This document shows, piece by piece, positions 50,889 through 59,128 of a DNA stretch of 64,000 nt. Source of the stretch: CAYGZL01 sp964354345 (GTDB lineage Bacteria; Chloroflexota; Anaerolineae; Anaerolineales; UBA4823). The first letter of the stretch is position 1. The number at the start of each line of letters is the position of its first letter. The DNA lies in the NCBI GenBank assembly GCA_964354345.1, contig CAYGZL010000116.1, positions 1-64,000 on the forward strand. The letters are read 5' to 3'. The position numbers and the translations under genes are program-made. The notes below the pieces were generated by a model, which saw only the letters and a program-made list of their open reading frames with translations, was not told the DNA's origin and made no database searches.

Positions 50889-52475
50889 ATGGATCGAGTC
50901 GGCTGGCGCGCGCGTTTTCTGCTGAAGCTTGGCGCAGGATTGCAACGCCTGGGTTTAGCTTTAACCGCGCGCGCCTCCCGTATACAGCCACCACCAACAG
51001 CCGGGGCTAGTTCCGGCAAAGGTAACACCCACCCTCCTGAAGACAAGTCAGGGAAGACAGATGGTCCACCAGCACATTGGTTGGCACGTCTGAAACAAGC
51101 CAACGTGCCTCTCCAATGGATCGAACGCACATCGAGACCGGCGCGAACCGACCGGTCAGTTGGGCAAGCCCGGTATGGTAGAGAAAACCTGAACCCATCG
51201 TTGTCTGCCAGTGAGTCAGGCCCGCAGCAACCACCAGCCTATCGAGTCGCTCCAACGGTGCGTTCCACCGTGCAGCCTGCGGGATCTCCACCAGCCAGAT
51301 CGACCGAGCCGCCACCCATGCAATCAAGTGCGCCAAAAATACGTCGCGCCAGCCCTGACTGGCAACCAGTGCGTTTGACACCCCGCAAACGATCCTCAAC
51401 TGGCTCTGCCAATCAGGCTCCAGGCGCTTCGCCCCTGCCTGATCGAACAGACTACGGAGTTGTACAACCGGCTAATTTTTCCCCCCGACTACCTGCCGGG
51501 GCGAAGTCATCAGAACCGCGGTTTACGATGAAACAATCCTCGGAACCACCCGAGGCTGCTCCATTATCCAATCCGTCTGGCAGAAAACGGCGGCTGGCGA
51601 CCAAATTGCATCAGTTCTGGCGGAACTTCCGTAAAACTCATTCTTACGCCAGCACCCACTGGTCAGCCAAGGCAGCAATCTCACCCACCAGGTTGCCTAC
51701 CCTTTCACGAGCAGAGGAACATACTATTCCAGCAAGCTCTGCGCGACGACCGCAGCCAGAGCCAACACCGGTAGTAATCAGGCATAAGCATTCTGAAATA
51801 GATGTGGGATTAACGCCACAGATAGGGGAGAACCATCCTGTAGTAGCTCAACATCTCGCCCAACCGGTGCGGGAGAATCCTCCCGTAGTAGCTGATGGTT
51901 TCGATGCACAGTTGCGAGAGAACTCACATGGATTAACTGAGGGGCTTATCCCACAGGCGCCGGTTATAACTCCGAAACCAGGCAGCCACCCAGGCTGGCC
52001 ATCCCCGACAAGCAATGTAAATCGCTCTCCGAACCTGACTCTGCCTGAGCGGCCGAGTCGTCCTGTGGAACAGCCACCGATGGAGACAGGCAGCTCTCAA
52101 CCGCTTGAACCGGTTCTGCCCGAGTTCTCTCCCTCCCCTCCGCGTTCCGCCCAAATAACCGTACCGGATTGGCCAGGTCAGCCAAAATCAAGTGAGGCGA
52201 CTGTCGCTCCTCATCCAGATTGGTCGCCCAATCACTCAATGCGACCCAAGCTCATGCCATCCGACCAACCAACGCATGCGAGCCAATTGCCAATCACACC
52301 CGAACCCGCGCAATCCTTCTCACCAGAGGGACCATGCGACGCCTGGCCGGAACTGTTAGAGACATCCGTTGGATCAGAGCTAACTGAAACATGGTCTGAA
52401 CCTTTTAATGAACGACGCAAACAACACCTGGTGCAGGAACAGCAAGGTCGAAGACCAGAAGAGGTGGAGGGTTAG
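50889..52475 (+). CDS. long proline-rich, probably disordered CIS protein
   Basis: A 528-residue protein with no recognised domain. A basic amphipathic N terminus (DRVGWRARFLLKLGAGLQRL) is followed by some 480 residues rich in Pro, Ser, Gln, Arg and Thr without predicted helices of length. Three 15-residue repeats are coded at 51810-51944. It lies between tube and tube-hub connector, tightly packed in the operon, so it should be part of the machine or its cargo. A tape-measure role would normally demand long helices, so that fit is poor. Start: ATG 50889; a GTG at 50883 is possible. Confidence 0.6.
   Translation: MDRVGWRARFLLKLGAGLQRLGLALTARASRIQPPPTAGASSGKGNTHPPEDKSGKTDGPPAHWLARLKQANVPLQWIERTSRPARTDRSVGQARYGRENLNPSLSASESGPQQPPAYRVAPTVRSTVQPAGSPPARSTEPPPMQSSAPKIRRASPDWQPVRLTPRKRSSTGSANQAPGASPLPDRTDYGVVQPANFSPRLPAGAKSSEPRFTMKQSSEPPEAAPLSNPSGRKRRLATKLHQFWRNFRKTHSYASTHWSAKAAISPTRLPTLSRAEEHTIPASSARRPQPEPTPVVIRHKHSEIDVGLTPQIGENHPVVAQHLAQPVRENPPVVADGFDAQLRENSHGLTEGLIPQAPVITPKPGSHPGWPSPTSNVNRSPNLTLPERPSRPVEQPPMETGSSQPLEPVLPEFSPSPPRSAQITVPDWPGQPKSSEATVAPHPDWSPNHSMRPKLMPSDQPTHASQLPITPEPAQSFSPEGPCDAWPELLETSVGSELTETWSEPFNERRKQHLVQEQQGRRPEEVEG
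51810..51944 (+). repeat. three tandem 45-bp coding repeats
   Basis: Units 51810-51854, 51855-51899 and 51900-51944 code for 15-residue copies with the shared pattern L-x-P/A-Q-x-x-E-N-x-P-V-V-A; a fourth partial copy (LIPQ) begins at 51945. DNA similarity is still visible, for example GAGAA and GTAGTAGCT words at the same offset. Confidence 0.7.
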
Positions 52476-52480
52476 AAAAT

Positions 52481-53254
52481 ATGGAACGTGTAGCTTTCTT
52501 GATCGAAGAAACAGGTGAAAGAATTGGTTGTATGCTCAATCCTGAAGGGCTGGTCGTCCGCCGGGTAGCCGGTGTGCGTAGAGCAATTTCTATTAACGGG
52601 CAGTTAAGCGGGAGCGGGATGAATGATGATCCATTGTTATACACCGGCGGTGGATATACCGAGGTACAACTCGATTTGCTGTTCGATGTAACCCTGGCTG
52701 GTTCCTCGATTCAAACCGAAGATGTGCGAGACCTGACTGGTCCTCTCTGGCGTCTGGCAGAAAATGCACGGAAAGATTCGGGGTACGGTCGCCCGCCACT
52801 GGCACGCTTTGTCTGGGGGAAGGCATGGAATGTGTTGGGTATTGTCACCTCCGTAGCTGAACGGTTTGATCGCTTCACTTCATCTGGAGAACCCCAACGT
52901 TCCTGGTTAAGGATGCGCTTTGTACGAGTCGATGAACCAGAAACAGATCTCACTGAAGAGGCTGCCATGCGGGGGGAGTCCTCTCGATCCTCCAAGGCAT
53001 TGGCGACGGCGCTTGAATCGCTCCCAGAGGAGGTTCCGCTGGAAGAGGCGGAAAATCCCGAGGTCGACGCTCACGAACTTCATGGAGACGGCATCCAGGG
53101 GGAAAATTTACCAGAATTATCCTACCGGTACTATGGCGATCCAACTTTATGGCGTTGGCTGGCCTGGTTTAACCGGGTTATCCATCCCTTGAAGATGGCA
53201 ATCGGGAGTGTGTTGCGCATTCCGCCATTACAATTGCTAAGAAAAAGGCTATGA
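52481..53254 (+). CDS. CIS tube-hub connector, Pvc7/Afp7-like with LysM-type C terminus
   Basis: A 257-residue protein. The N-terminal domain (about 1-150) matches the CIS_tube connector: AFLIEETGERIGCMLNPEGL, GGYTEVQLDLLFDVT, GRPPLARFVWGKAWNVLGIV. After an acidic linker (about 150-200) a LysM-like end appears: LPELSYRYYGDPTLWRWLAW and IGSVLRIPP. In Afp this protein joins tube and spike hub. The next gene starts inside its stop codon (ATGA). GGAGG site present. Confidence 0.88.
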   Translation: MERVAFLIEETGERIGCMLNPEGLVVRRVAGVRRAISINGQLSGSGMNDDPLLYTGGGYTEVQLDLLFDVTLAGSSIQTEDVRDLTGPLWRLAENARKDSGYGRPPLARFVWGKAWNVLGIVTSVAERFDRFTSSGEPQRSWLRMRFVRVDEPETDLTEEAAMRGESSRSSKALATALESLPEEVPLEEAENPEVDAHELHGDGIQGENLPELSYRYYGDPTLWRWLAWFNRVIHPLKMAIGSVLRIPPLQLLRKRL

Positions 53255-54783
53255 CTCCTGTAAATACCCTGCCACAACTATCTCTTGAATTAAACGATTT
53301 GCCAGTCCCGGTGAATTTCTACCGCCCCTTAACCGGTGTCTATGTCCGGCAGGCATTAAACGCGCCGGCACAATGTGAACTGGTTTTCAGTGATCCACCC
53401 GGTTCCTCCGAAGAAATGGATCAGATTGCTCAACAACTCAGTCCCGGGACACATTTTCGCCTTAAGCTGGTGGGTATTGATATCCCCCTTTTCATCGGCC
53501 AGGTGACAGGCAACGAGTATACCTATCGCCCGGACTCCACTCGAGAAATACGCATCCGTGCTTACGATTTGCTCCACAGCCTGCGCAAACGCCAACAAGT
53601 TCGCGCTCACGTTCAGGTGACACCAGTCGAGTTGGCCACTGAAATGGTGAGTACACTTGGGTTAAGCGTCCAGGCAGCGCTAAAAGGGCCTTTATATCCG
53701 CGGGTGATCCAACATGCGCAATCCGACTATGACTTGTTATGCGAATTGCTGGATCGCTGTGGCTTATATTTCACTCTCCGCGATGATGTATTACACCTGT
53801 TGACCCTGGAAGGTTTAGACGACCAGGTTGATTTACGCCTGGGTGAAACGCTTCTGGAAGCGCGCCTGGAAATTAACACCGAAACTGCCAGCAGTTCAAT
53901 CCGTGCCCAAGGTTGGGATCCTTTAGGCGTTGAACCATTCGAAGGTCAGAAAAATCAACCCCGCTCCGGTCGGAGTGTGGAAGCGGCGGTTGATGCACAA
54001 TCAGTTGGCGGCGATGGTGAACGCTGGCTGGTCGGGGAGGATGCGGTTAATTTCGATCATATCGAAGCCCTGGCCCAGGCAGAATTAGATCGTCGTGCGG
54101 GAAACGAGGTGACCATGTGGGGGGTCGCCCAAGGTAACCCGTCTCTTCGACCTGGGACGCGGATCGAAATCGCAGGGGTAAATCAATCCTTCTCAGGCAA
54201 GTATGTTTTGACCAAGGTCACCCATACTATTGACACGCGATCCGGCTATATCACCCAGATTTCCAGCCAACCACCAGGCGGCCTCCGCCATTCCCAAAGC
54301 GCGATTGCAGCATTGGGAGTGGTAACTCGAGTGGATGATCCTGAAAAATTCGGCCGGGTAAAAGCCTCATTGCCGGCCTATAACAACGTGGAAACCGAAT
54401 GGATGCAGGTCATTCACCCGGCAGCCGGAGTCAACAAAGGTCTGGTGGCACTGCCAGGGGTGGAGGATACCATATTGATTTTATTCACCCATGCGGATCC
54501 AGCGCGCGGCGTGGTGTTAGGTGGTTTTTACGGACCATTTGCTCCTTATGATCCGGGAGTGGACGGGAATGCTGTCAAACGATACTCGCTGCGCACCCCT
54601 CAGGGGCATCTGATCCGCCTGGATGACGAGAAGCAAGTACTGCGCTTTGAACACAGTCGCGGAAGCTATGTCGAGATGACGCCCGATAAGGTCACCGTTT
54701 ATGCGGCTGCCGATCTTGAAATCAGCGCCCCTGGAAAACAGATCGTCATCCAGGGTGCAGCTATTGACTTTCGTAAGGCTTAA
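53251..54783 (+). CDS. CIS spike protein, gp27/gp5 (VgrG)-like, Pvc8 type
   Basis: A 510-residue central spike that joins the tube to the membrane-piercing tip. The first ~330 residues form the late-control-D/gp27-like hub (FYRPLTGVYVRQALNAPAQC, VIQHAQSDYDLLCELLDRCGLYF). An OB-fold follows with GVVTRVDDPEKFGRVKASLPAY and ILFTHADPARGVVLGGFYGP. The end (GHLIRLDDEKQVLRFEHSRG onward) is a short beta-helix-like strip. It overlaps the connector gene by 4 bp. No C-terminal effector domain is attached. Confidence 0.92.
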   Translation: MTPVNTLPQLSLELNDLPVPVNFYRPLTGVYVRQALNAPAQCELVFSDPPGSSEEMDQIAQQLSPGTHFRLKLVGIDIPLFIGQVTGNEYTYRPDSTREIRIRAYDLLHSLRKRQQVRAHVQVTPVELATEMVSTLGLSVQAALKGPLYPRVIQHAQSDYDLLCELLDRCGLYFTLRDDVLHLLTLEGLDDQVDLRLGETLLEARLEINTETASSSIRAQGWDPLGVEPFEGQKNQPRSGRSVEAAVDAQSVGGDGERWLVGEDAVNFDHIEALAQAELDRRAGNEVTMWGVAQGNPSLRPGTRIEIAGVNQSFSGKYVLTKVTHTIDTRSGYITQISSQPPGGLRHSQSAIAALGVVTRVDDPEKFGRVKASLPAYNNVETEWMQVIHPAAGVNKGLVALPGVEDTILILFTHADPARGVVLGGFYGPFAPYDPGVDGNAVKRYSLRTPQGHLIRLDDEKQVLRFEHSRGSYVEMTPDKVTVYAAADLEISAPGKQIVIQGAAIDFRKA

Positions 54784-54786
54784 AAG

Positions 54787-55122
54787 ATGAAGTGGCTCAC
54801 CGAGGATGCCAGGCTCGTTTGTGCTCACCGGGGAGTGGTACAAAACCACCCAACCCAAAATCTGGTGACAATAGAAGGCCGGCGGGTGTTGGTGGACAAC
54901 AATCCTGAAGGACGAACCATTGGTGGTTGTCCGCAACCCGTGCCAGCCAGTAAGCCCTGTACTTTAACCTATAAAGTGGTTGAGGGTTATTCCGAGCTGC
55001 TCCGCATCGACAGCCAACGAGTGTGTCTGGATACGGTGCGGGGGAAGACTGATGGCCTACCCGCCGGCGCATTCGATTATTATGTCGACCAGCCAGGACA
55101 GGGTTTGGTGGAGGAATCATGA
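54787..55122 (+). CDS. small PAAR-slot spike-tip protein
   Basis: A 111-residue protein between spike and gp25, which is where CIS operons place the PAAR tip (Pvc10). It contains Cys at 13, 49, 57 and 75 (counted by eye; GCPQPV, SKPCTLT, RVCLDTV), Gly-rich turns and GLPAGAFDYYVDQPGQGLV, in keeping with a compact beta fold. The classic PAAR text is not evident, so the assignment rests on position and size. Its stop overlaps the gp25 start (ATGA). Confidence 0.55.
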   Translation: MKWLTEDARLVCAHRGVVQNHPTQNLVTIEGRRVLVDNNPEGRTIGGCPQPVPASKPCTLTYKVVEGYSELLRIDSQRVCLDTVRGKTDGLPAGAFDYYVDQPGQGLVEES

Positions 55123-55550
55123 AAAATCCACGCTACCGCGCCTGGAAGTTTATCCATCCAGATCTGGATATCAGCCAGGGACAACCCGGGTTGAGTCTCT
55201 CACCACTCGGTGGGATCGCGATGGTGGAAGAGGCTGAGTCTGTGAGACAAGCTATCTTTCTCCTGCTTTCTACGCGTCCTGGGGAACGGGTGATGCGGCC
55301 AACTTATGGTTGTGAACTTTACAGCTTAATCTTCTCGCCCAACGATGATACCACCGCCGGTCTGGCGATTCATTTCGTCCGGCGCGCCCTGGAGCGCTGG
55401 GAACCGCGCATCCAAATCCTGCGCCTGGATGCAGAACAGAATCCAGAGAATCCAGAGTTATTAGATATCTTCCTGGAATACCGGCTGCGCGCCACGCAGC
55501 GCCAGGAACAAATTCAATTCTCATTCCGCTTGAGCGGAGGGAGGTCGTGA
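55119..55550 (+). CDS. baseplate wedge protein gp25/GPW
   Basis: A 143-residue baseplate protein, the most conserved wedge part, linking sheath to hub. The conserved core EAESVRQAIFLLLSTRPGER-VMRPTYGCEL includes the Glu-Pro-Arg-type trio of the gp25 family. It overlaps the PAAR-slot gene and the baseplate J gene by 4 bp each, so production is coupled. Confidence 0.93.
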   Translation: MKNPRYRAWKFIHPDLDISQGQPGLSLSPLGGIAMVEEAESVRQAIFLLLSTRPGERVMRPTYGCELYSLIFSPNDDTTAGLAIHFVRRALERWEPRIQILRLDAEQNPENPELLDIFLEYRLRATQRQEQIQFSFRLSGGRS

Positions 55551-58159
55551 TGGCGGCTAACGATTTTAAGTCTCCCAGGCTGGACGACCGAACCTTCGAC
55601 CAGTTACTGGCAGATGCCCGGCGTATTATCCAGGAAAAAGGAACGAATTGGAACGATCTGTCCGCCAACGATCCAGGTATCGTGCTGTTGGAATTGTTCG
55701 CTTACCTGACCGAAGTAATGCTCTACCGGCTAAACCGGCTACCCGAAAAGGCCTATGTGGAATTCTTGCGTCTACTTGGGGTTACCATCCAACCCTCCTC
55801 AGCAGCCGCAGCCAACCTGACCTTTTACGTTGATCAGCCAGCAGCTAAAATAATCGAAATTCCTCTCGGAACGCGGGTCACTGTCGAACGCAGCGGTGGG
55901 GGCGGCCAGGAACCACCTGTATTCGTCACGCTGCAGGATGGTGTTATTAAAGCTGGTCAGACGGATGTGACCTTGCTGGCGCGTAACTGTGATCAGGTAG
56001 ATGGGGAGCTGGTTAAAAAAGGCACCGGGCAACCTGGTCAGGTGGTGCGCGTAATGCGCCCCCCGATTATTGCCGATACTGGTGATCGGACAGACCTGAT
56101 CGTTACAACGGAAGCGCATGTCGATGAACTGAATGAACGGATTGAAGCGCGTGAATATCTCGGTAAAACATATCGGGTCTGGCGCCGGGTTGAAAATTTC
56201 ACCAGCCTGGGCGATGACCGTTTTACCTACATGGTCGATCGTAATAGTGGCCTGATCCAGTTTGCCCCTGCCGTAGACCTGGGAGAAGGGGCACAGCTAT
56301 TGGCTGAAGCGCCTGGTCTGGATCGCGAGATTCGCGTTTGGTATCGCCGGGGGGGAGGTTCGCAAGGGAACCTGGCTGAAAATACACTTACGGTGATGAA
56401 AGATCCGATCAAAGGAGTCAAAGTCACCAATCACCAGCGCGCCACGGGAGGCAAAGCCGCTGAAACCCTGGAAAATGCACTGCTGCGGGGACCGCTCGAG
56501 TTACATTCACTCCAACGTGCCGTGACTGCTAAAGATTTCGAGCTTATTGCTCGCAAATTCAGTTCACGCGCGGTTGTACGCGCCAAAGCCTTTACCCGGC
56601 GGGATTTGTGGAAACACGCCCAACCTGGGCAGGTCGAAGTCATGTTGGTGCCAGATATTCCTGTGGAAGAGCGAAATAACGTTACCATCGAATTGCTAAC
56701 CGCCCACCAGAACGAAGCCGTCCGTACGCAAATCCAGAAAGCGCTGGACGAGCGACGTCCCCTCGGCACCACCTGTCAGGTCAGTTGGACACGCTACAAA
56801 CCGATGAAAGTCCGCACGCGGATTGTCGTACAGCGTGAAGAAGATAAAGACGCTATTCAACGACGCATCACCCAACGTCTTAACCAGACAATCACACCCA
56901 TTCCGACAGATTTCAACTCGACTGGTTGGCCCTTCGGTCAGGCTTTACGCGCCTCGAATGTCTATGATATCGCTCTTGCTGAACCTGGTGTTCGTTGGGT
57001 TGATACCGTCCGGTTGGTGGTTGAGGAAGCTCCCAACAAGGATGTTGGAGTGATCGCAATTGACCATAGCCAACCGAAAACCTGGTATGCGAGCAGTGGG
57101 TCCGTCTTATTCCGCTCGCTCAACCACGGTGACGGTTGGGAAGCCATCCAAAAGTTCCCTGGAAAAATTCTATCCATCCAATCCCACCCTCAGGTGCCGG
57201 GCTTACTTGCTTTGGCGTGTCAACAAGCTGATGGTACAGGAACTGGCTTATTTTTCTCGGCAGATTGCGGCGAAACCTGGCCAACGAATCCTGATTTCGC
57301 TCCCGAGTTCACTATCTGCGGGACCGCCTGGACTATGCGCGAAGGTGTGCCAATCCTTCACCTGGCGACCGATGTTGGATTGTATGAAGTTGCCCGTCAA
57401 CCGGGTGCCACACCCATTCCAATCCGGTTGAATACCGACACCGATGTTCCCAAGAGTTTTTATGCGGTAACTTCCTTTACTGACATTCAGGGCATTGTCT
57501 ATGTCGCCCTGGCCGCGCAAGGTCAGAAAGGCGTTTATCTGTCTCGGCGAGGTGGATTGCGCGACTCCTTTAGCCGTTTGAAAACCGGCGCATTGCCTGC
57601 CAATGAGGATATTCGCGTTCTGGGCGTGCAAGCCATCGGATCACAATCCTTCCTATGGGCTGGCTCAACCGTGACGGACAGTGGCGTAGGAAATGGCGGC
57701 TATCGCTGGCAACTGCGCGGGATGGAAGATCCTCCGGAAGGATGGATATCCTTCAAGACGGGTTGGCAGGCGGGTAGTTGTAAAGGATTGGCGTTTCATG
57801 GCGTTGAAGTTTTCGCCGCCTCGCATCGCCTGGGTGTGCTGCGCATCGCCGATGGCACCGTAGCCGGGGGACAGTGGGAAGCGCCCCAGATTACCTGTGG
57901 TCTACCCCTGCGGGAGACAACCACCCAAAAGCTCTTCCATCCGGTAGACACTGTTGCAGCGACTGCTGATCCTGAAAGATTGCTGGTGTTGGCTGGTGGT
58001 ATTGAAGGCGTGTATTCAACGGACGATGAAGGGAAGAGTTGGAGCGAATCCTCTCAAACAGAATTCATTGAGAAAGTCACGTTGCCCGAGACCAGCCTGT
58101 TCGTCTCCAAGGATCATGAGGTGACCATCGTCAGGGAGGGCGAAGATGAAACAGGCTGA
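55547..58159 (+). CDS. baseplate J-like protein fused to a BNR/Asp-box beta-propeller
   Basis: An 870-residue baseplate wedge protein. Residues 1-490 are J/gp6-like: LDDRTFDQLLADARRII, NDPGIVLLELFAYLTEVMLY, FLRLLGVTIQPS, VTAKDFELIARKFSSRAVVR and KVRTRIVVQREED. Residues ~495-865 are different: recurrent Asp-box text (FRSLNHGDGW at 522-531, FFSADCGETW at 569-578, YSTDDEGKSW at 823-832) and GVYLSRRGG mark a sialidase-like beta-propeller with about six to seven blades. Plain J proteins lack it. It may stiffen the baseplate or bind glycan or a partner. Two start codons (55547, 55550) follow a GGGAGG site. Confidence 0.88.
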   Translation: MMAANDFKSPRLDDRTFDQLLADARRIIQEKGTNWNDLSANDPGIVLLELFAYLTEVMLYRLNRLPEKAYVEFLRLLGVTIQPSSAAAANLTFYVDQPAAKIIEIPLGTRVTVERSGGGGQEPPVFVTLQDGVIKAGQTDVTLLARNCDQVDGELVKKGTGQPGQVVRVMRPPIIADTGDRTDLIVTTEAHVDELNERIEAREYLGKTYRVWRRVENFTSLGDDRFTYMVDRNSGLIQFAPAVDLGEGAQLLAEAPGLDREIRVWYRRGGGSQGNLAENTLTVMKDPIKGVKVTNHQRATGGKAAETLENALLRGPLELHSLQRAVTAKDFELIARKFSSRAVVRAKAFTRRDLWKHAQPGQVEVMLVPDIPVEERNNVTIELLTAHQNEAVRTQIQKALDERRPLGTTCQVSWTRYKPMKVRTRIVVQREEDKDAIQRRITQRLNQTITPIPTDFNSTGWPFGQALRASNVYDIALAEPGVRWVDTVRLVVEEAPNKDVGVIAIDHSQPKTWYASSGSVLFRSLNHGDGWEAIQKFPGKILSIQSHPQVPGLLALACQQADGTGTGLFFSADCGETWPTNPDFAPEFTICGTAWTMREGVPILHLATDVGLYEVARQPGATPIPIRLNTDTDVPKSFYAVTSFTDIQGIVYVALAAQGQKGVYLSRRGGLRDSFSRLKTGALPANEDIRVLGVQAIGSQSFLWAGSTVTDSGVGNGGYRWQLRGMEDPPEGWISFKTGWQAGSCKGLAFHGVEVFAASHRLGVLRIADGTVAGGQWEAPQITCGLPLRETTTQKLFHPVDTVAATADPERLLVLAGGIEGVYSTDDEGKSWSESSQTEFIEKVTLPETSLFVSKDHEVTIVREGEDETG

Positions 58160-58712
58160 GATCGCACTCTTGTTGCCAGAAATATTTCAGCGAACAGTCG
58201 CGGGGACTCGCGATGGGAAAGCTTCACCGATTGATTTCCTGTTGGCAGTCATGGATGCGCTACACGCACCCAGTGAAGCAATCCTGGAAAACCTGGATCG
58301 ATACTTCAATCCATATCAGGCGGATGATAATTTTGTCCCATTTTTGGCGACATGGGTCGATCTGACAGAACTACTCCGCGAGACGCCTGCCGTATTTCAG
58401 GGACAGGCAGACCAGGGCATGTGCTCAGCACCCCTGGCGACTGGCATGGGGCGGCTGCGCGAATTGGTCGCGGCCGCGGCATATCTATCCCAATGGCGAG
58501 GCACCGAGAAGGGTTTACGCCGGTTTCTTGAAACCGCCACCGGTGTAAGCGGTTTCATAATAAAGGAGCAAATTATCGAGAATGGCCAGGAAAAACCTTA
58601 CCACTTACAAATCGAAGCTCCCAAGAGCACGGAGCAATTTCGCCCCCTGCTCGAGAAGATCATTGATTTAGAAAAACCCGCCTATGTTACCTACCAGTTG
58701 GAATTTGTTTGA
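58146..58712 (+). CDS. phage tail protein I-like baseplate component
   Basis: A 188-residue protein of the gpI/gp7-like phage tail family (TIGR02242-type): HAPSEAILENLDRYFNPYQA, DNFVPFLATWVDL, RLRELVAAAAYLSQWRGTEKGLRRFLETATGV. It completes the wedge with the J protein, whose gene it overlaps by 14 bp. It is the last recognised structural gene of the CIS. No tail-fibre gene follows. Confidence 0.87.
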   Translation: MKQAEIALLLPEIFQRTVAGTRDGKASPIDFLLAVMDALHAPSEAILENLDRYFNPYQADDNFVPFLATWVDLTELLRETPAVFQGQADQGMCSAPLATGMGRLRELVAAAAYLSQWRGTEKGLRRFLETATGVSGFIIKEQIIENGQEKPYHLQIEAPKSTEQFRPLLEKIIDLEKPAYVTYQLEFV

Positions 58713-58771
58713 GTCCAGTTTTATGAACACTCGTATGAGGTTTACCCCACCATGTCAAAGGAGAAAATATT

Positions 58772-59065
58772 ATGGACACCATCCACAGTATCATTAACAT
58801 CCTGGGATTCATTTGCGGCCTGGGGGCTGGTATTTTACTGATTGTCCTGGGTATAATTAACAAAAGCGCTGCCGCAATCGCGTTTGGCGTCTGGGCATTA
58901 ATCAGCGTACCCCTGGCCTGGTTTAGCGGAGCCAAGGCCGAGCCAAGCGAAAATCCATTCAAGTTGAAATTAGGCGCCAAGTTCAAATATGTACCGGATT
59001 TCGTCTGGGTGATCATTGCTTTGTTATTCGTTGGTGCGGTGGTTATCGCGATCGTACTGCGGTAA
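58772..59065 (+). CDS. 97-residue membrane protein downstream of the CIS
   Basis: A small protein with three hydrophobic helices (about 5-27, 31-51 and 75-95) and a short charged loop with EPSENPFKLKLGAKF between helices 2 and 3. Not recognised as a known family. A good AGGAG site precedes it. It follows the last baseplate gene after 59 nt and precedes the Ig-TM-PASTA array, so a membrane role tied to the CIS is possible. No holin hallmarks are obvious beyond size and helices. Confidence 0.7.
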   Translation: MDTIHSIINILGFICGLGAGILLIVLGIINKSAAAIAFGVWALISVPLAWFSGAKAEPSENPFKLKLGAKFKYVPDFVWVIIALLFVGAVVIAIVLR

Positions 59066-59128
59066 TTCTTATTTCCTGGATCCGAATCAGACCTATCGTC
59101 AAGGAAAAGGATAGTATTTGCTATCAAC

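Noticed and set aside
48367..58712. Type VI secretion system
   Set aside because: There are no TssJ, TssL, TssM or ClpV-like genes; a single phage-type sheath replaces the TssB/TssC pair, and the DUF4255 cap and Pvc7-like connector are CIS markers.
58772..59065. Phage holin
   Set aside because: The three-helix layout could fit, but there is no endolysin beside it and no phage context, so I leave it unassigned.
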